From: PALSA-505 sp036495485
GTDB taxonomy: Bacteria; Actinomycetota; Actinomycetes; Streptosporangiales; Streptosporangiaceae
Assembly (NCBI GenBank): GCA_036495485.1
Contig: DASXMU010000366.1
Coordinates: forward strand, 1-25,542
DNA length: 25,542 nucleotides
Direction: 5' to 3'
Part shown: piece after piece, positions 21,573 through 25,542 of the stretch
How positions within the stretch are numbered: position 1 is the stretch's first letter
Layout of the letters: each line of letters begins with the position of its first letter
The notes under the pieces: model-generated
Database searches by the model: none
What the model saw: only the letters and a program-made list of their open reading frames with translations
What the model was told of the DNA's origin: nothing
Position numbers and translations under genes: made by a program

Positions 21573-21645
21573 CGATCATCCCCCTTCCAGTGCCAAGTCG
21601 ATGCTTGCTACCCGGGGGAGACCGGTTCATGCGCATGTCCGGCGG

Positions 21646-22344
21646 CTACATCCCGGCGCGCAGATCCATGGTGAACAGGTGCCCCCAGCCGGCCGGGTGA
21701 TCGGTGAAGCCGACATGGGCGTAGAACTGCGCCGCCCGCTGGTTGGCCGACCCCACGTGCAGGTGCAGCCCGGGGGATCCCCGGTCGCGCAGCGCCCCGG
21801 CCAGTGTCTCGATCAGCCGCCGCCCGGCCCCTCTGCCCTGCAGCCGGGGCAGCAGGTCGATGTGCAGGTGCGAGGGATAGGGCCCGGCCAGCTCGTCCGG
21901 GGTGCTGTCGGGATGGTGGATCCGGTGGACGTAGAACTGCTCCTTCGTCCACTGATCGGCCTCGCCTGGCGGCTCCGGGTAGCGCTCGCGCAGCGGCGGC
22001 CACCACTCCCGCTCCAGGGTCCGCTCGAACTCCTGGCTGTCCAGCGCCCCGACGATGTAGCCGCCCACCCCTTCGCCGTCCTCGGCCATGAAGGCGAACT
22101 CGGGCTGGAACACGCCATAGGGGGCGGCATAGAGCTGCCCGGGCAGCTGCGGGTCGTGGATGAGTGACGTCGCGTCCTGGCCGCTGTCGGCGGTCAGCAG
22201 GCAGATCCGGTACAGGTCGCCGAGATCGCCGGGGCGGTACGGGCGTATGCGGATTTCTTCGTCAGCCACGGGCACGACAGCGTAGCCATGACCTGGACGG
22301 GTAGCAAGGCGGGCAGTCTGCCGAGGGGCTGGCCGCGCGGTCAT
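21646..22344 (-). CDS. GNAT-family N-acetyltransferase
   Basis: A 232-aa protein. EIRIRPYRPGDLGDLYRICL (30-49) is the GNAT N-terminus. The acetyl-CoA pyrophosphate loop is LQGRGAGRRLIETL, preceded by the strand HLHIDLLP, and NQRAAQFYAHVGF is the C-terminal signature. The long insertion with EREWWPPLRERYPEP recalls bacterial relatives of the human O-GlcNAcase C-terminal domain; that is recollection, not a search. ATG 22344 overlaps the REC stop (ATGA). A GTG at about 22269, just before the conserved ADEEIRIRPY, is an alternative start that would drop a 25-residue extension. Confidence 0.88.
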   Translation of the reverse strand: MTARPAPRQTARLATRPGHGYAVVPVADEEIRIRPYRPGDLGDLYRICLLTADSGQDATSLIHDPQLPGQLYAAPYGVFQPEFAFMAEDGEGVGGYIVGALDSQEFERTLEREWWPPLRERYPEPPGEADQWTKEQFYVHRIHHPDSTPDELAGPYPSHLHIDLLPRLQGRGAGRRLIETLAGALRDRGSPGLHLHVGSANQRAAQFYAHVGFTDHPAGWGHLFTMDLRAGM

Positions 22345-22777
22345 CGCCCGGGCAGCTTCACGACCGTCAGGAAGAACTCGTCGATCTGCCGGACGGCCGA
22401 GATGAACTGGCTGACGTCCACCGGCTTGGTCACGAACGCGTTGGCGTGCAGCTTGTAGCTGCGCAGGATGTCCTCCTCCGAGGATGACGTGGTGAGGATG
22501 ACCACCGGCAGGTGGGTGAGCTCGGGATCGGACCTGATCTGCTCCAGCACCTGGCGGCCGTCGTACTTGGGCAGGTTGAGGTCGAGCAGTACCAGGTCCA
22601 CCGAGGGAGCACCGGCGTGCTCACCCCGCCGGTACAGGAAGTTGAGCGCCTCTTCCCCGTCGCGCGCCACGTGCAGCCGGTTGCCGATCTTGTTAACCTC
22701 GAAGGCTTCCCGGGTCAGAACCTCGTCGCCCGGGTCGTCCTCGACGAGCAGGACCTCGATCTGCTGCAGGGTACGGA

Positions 22778-22781
<4 letters not shown>
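22341..22781 (-). CDS. Single-domain response regulator (Rcp1-like)
   Basis: A 146-aa receiver domain without an output domain. Acidic pocket Glu14-Asp15-Asp16 (VLLVEDDPGD), phosphoacceptor Asp67 (LVLLDLNLP), Thr97 (VVILTTSS) and Lys119 (FVTKPVD) are all present. The DPGDEVLTREAFE and GEEALNFLYRRG patterns match the Rcp1 group that pairs with phytochrome-like kinases. ATG 22781 overlaps the histidine kinase stop by 4 bp. It probably relays phosphate from that kinase, perhaps to the REC-PP2C protein. Confidence 0.93.
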
Positions 22782-24000
<1,219 letters not shown>

Positions 24001-24004
<4 letters not shown>

Positions 24005-25257
24005 CCGGTCCCCCGCCAGCCGAGGTGCACGACGGCGACATCGTCGGTCAGGCCGCCGTATGGCATGGCCGCCTCCTGGACCCGCTCGATCAGCCCGTCG
24101 ACGAATGCGGGGGGCGCCAGCGCGGCCAGCTCGCGGGCCAGGGCCAGCAGGCCATCCTCACCGAGCCGCTCGCTGCCGGGCCCGGTGCGTCCCTCGAACA
24201 GCCCGTCGGTGAACAGCACCAGGCTCGTCCCCGCGGGCAGCGGCACGTCCTCCGGCTGCCAGCTATGGCCGAGGACGATCCCCAGCGCCGGGCCGCCCTG
24301 CCCCTCGATCAGCTCGACACCGCCGGGCACGGCGGCGCCGCGCAGCAGCAGGCCGGGGTGGCCGGCCCGCAGGACGCGGGCGCTGCGGCGATCCGGCTGA
24401 AGCGCCAGGTGGGTGAGGGTGGCGAACACCCGCTCACTCGCGCGCTCGGCGATGAGCATCTGCTCCAGCAGCTCGATCAGCGGCGCCATCGGCATCCCGG
24501 CCAGGACGAGCGAACGCCAGGCGACCCGCAGGCAGACCCCGACGGCCGCCTCCGCAGGGCCGTGCCCGGCAACGTCGCCGATGACCGCGTGCACGGTCCC
24601 GTCGGGCGTCTCCACGACGTCGTAGAAGTCACCGCCCAGCAGGGACTGCTCGTTGCCCGGCCGGTACCTGGCCACCACCTCGACCGCGCCGGTGCGCATC
24701 AGCGGGGTGGGCAGCAGGCCGCGCTCCAGCCGGGCGTTCTCCTCCGCCCGCAGCGCGCTGAGCTGCAGCGCGGCCGACGCCTGCTCGACGTGCTTGCGCT
24801 GGGCCGCGTAGCGGATCGCCCGGCTGAACACCTGCGGCGCCGACTGGCCCTTGATCAGGTAGTCCTGTGCCCCGGCGGCCACGGCGGCCAGCCCGGCGTT
24901 CTCCTCGGCCAGGCCGGTCAGCACGACCACCGGCGCACCCGCGGCCACGGCGAGCACCTGCCTGACCACATCGAGGCCGCGGGCGTCCGGCAGGTGCAGG
25001 TCCAGCAGGATGCAGCCGGGGCTCTCGTCCTGCTGCAGCCGCTCCTTCGCCTCGGCCAGCGAGCGCGCCCAGATGAGGATGGCGTGCACGTCGCTGTCCG
25101 CCAGCAGCTCTTCGACCAGGACGTAGTCCCCGGGGTCGTCCTCGACCAGCAGCAGCGTCTTGGGGTCCACCAGCCACGAGGAGGCGGCATCCGCCGGATC
25201 CGCGGCCTCCGGCATCCCGGTAGGCCGCAGACCTGAGGTGCCTGCGGTGGTTGTCAC
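24001..25257 (-). CDS. Response regulator with PP2C (RsbU/SpoIIE-type) phosphatase output
   Basis: A 418-aa fusion. REC domain (about 33-150): Glu39-Asp40-Asp41, phospho-Asp86 (ILLDLHLPD), Thr114, Lys136 (DYLIKG). A helical linker (150-185) leads to the PP2C domain, with Asp210 in GGDFYD, Asp228 in IGDVAGHG, then RAGHPGLLL, LFTDGLFEGR and LTDDVAVV. Phosphorylation would switch dephosphorylation of a STAS antagonist, linking the adjacent kinase to partner switching. GTG 25257 is chosen because GAGGAG (25264-25269) is six bases upstream; GTG 25305 and ATG 25287 lack a good site. It heads the operon. Confidence 0.93.
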
Positions 25258-25412
25258 GACCGTCTCCTCATTCCATTCTCTGGCCATTGTCCGGCCAGGG
25301 CTCACTTACGTGCTCCGCGACAATATTTACCACTGGGGCGCCTGCCGGATCTGCCTCGTCCAGATGCCGCTCCCGCAAGTTTCGTGCCCCCGTAACACGA
25401 GCGGTGAACGTG

Positions 25413-25445
25413 GAGGACGCCGACGGTAGGTTCGCCGGCGTCCTC
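25413..25445. promoter_or_regulatory. Hairpin in the long leader of the REC-PP2C operon
   Basis: GAGGACGCCG (25413-25422) pairs perfectly with CGGCGTCCTC (25436-25445), with a 13-nt loop. It lies between the candidate promoter and the start codon on the minus strand. No T-tract is seen on either side, so it may be a regulatory leader stem and not a terminator. Confidence 0.45.
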
Positions 25446-25473
25446 GCGGCTGCCAGGTAGCAGGTCTTGCCTA

Positions 25474-25498
25474 CTGCCCAGGGCGAACGCAGGCAAAC
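25474..25498 (-). promoter_or_regulatory. Candidate sigma-B/F-type promoter of the REC-PP2C operon
   Basis: On the minus strand, GTTT (25498-25495), 15 bases, then GGGCAG (25479-25474). Box sequences and spacing are identical to those before the MFS gene. It implies a leader of about 210 nt. Confidence 0.45.
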
Positions 25499-25542
25499 AT
25501 GCGACCTCGCTCACACCTGGTCAGGCGGCTTGCTCACACCTG

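Larger units (their letters stand above)
25258..25542. other. Gene-free leader of the REC-PP2C operon
   Basis: No credible gene is seen. It contains the candidate promoter at 25474-25498, a 10-bp hairpin (25413-25445), and two copies of GCTCACACCTG at 25509-25519 and 25532-25542 (period 23), the second running to the window edge. Confidence 0.55.

Noticed and set aside
24025..25236. 403-codon plus-strand frame opposite the REC-PP2C gene
   Set aside because: No recognisable domain, His/Gln/Arg-rich composition, and the minus strand has intact REC and PP2C active-site residues.
25302..25514. 70-codon minus-strand frame in the operon leader
   Set aside because: No ribosome site or domain; it runs through the hairpin and the candidate promoter.

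Overview
The window is high-GC, densely packed DNA with actinomycete hallmarks: a WhiB iron-sulfur regulator, an ANTAR protein, a MEDS-type anti-sigma kinase, frequent GTG starts and 4-bp stop/start overlaps. It is chromosomal in character. No tRNA, rRNA, insertion sequence, phage gene or CRISPR array was seen. I assign it to Actinomycetota; I cannot name the genus.

Layout. (1) 53-6839, minus strand: a redox and ion block reading whiB, a His-rich disordered protein, a type II NADH dehydrogenase (NDH-2), then seven overlapping genes for an Mrp-type cation/proton antiporter in the order E-F-G-MbhD-(MbhE+B)-C-D. No full-length MnhA is present. The order is that of the membrane-bound hydrogenase (Mbh) antiporter module. 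(2) 7020-12600, mostly plus strand: a general-stress block with a DUF3040-like protein, a SigB/SigF-type sigma factor, a DUF6458-like membrane protein, a tiny hydrophobic WYRW-tailed protein, a GlsB/YeaQ protein, a LapA-like protein (minus strand), an MFS transporter and a universal stress protein. (3) 12601-17006: a partner-switching module. STAS antagonist, GAF-ANTAR protein and PAS-GAF-PP2C phosphatase form one minus-strand operon. It diverges from a MEDS-HATPase anti-sigma kinase, which is followed by a second WYRW hydrophobic protein. (4) 17007-18546: a hairpin-rich leader and a GT4 glycosyltransferase. (5) 18547-25257, minus strand: REC-PP2C phosphatase, histidine kinase, single-domain REC and GNAT genes, then acyl-CoA dehydrogenase-like, PIG-L deacetylase, NodS-like methyltransferase and GT2 glycosyltransferase genes. 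Almost all are coupled by short overlaps.

How it fits together. The same promoter-like pattern, GTTT-N14/15-GGG(T/C)A(C/G), stands before the sigma gene, both hydrophobic-protein genes, the MFS gene and the REC-PP2C operon. A GTTC variant stands before the LapA-like gene. This resembles sigma-B/F promoters and suggests that the locus sigma factor controls itself and the stress genes around it. The STAS, PP2C and HATPase proteins would supply the anti-sigma switch. The NDH-2/Mrp block, the membrane stress proteins and the glycan or lipid-modifying cluster are plausible outputs in envelope and ion homeostasis. The promoter calls and regulon link are inference from pattern; the gene families are read from conserved motifs.
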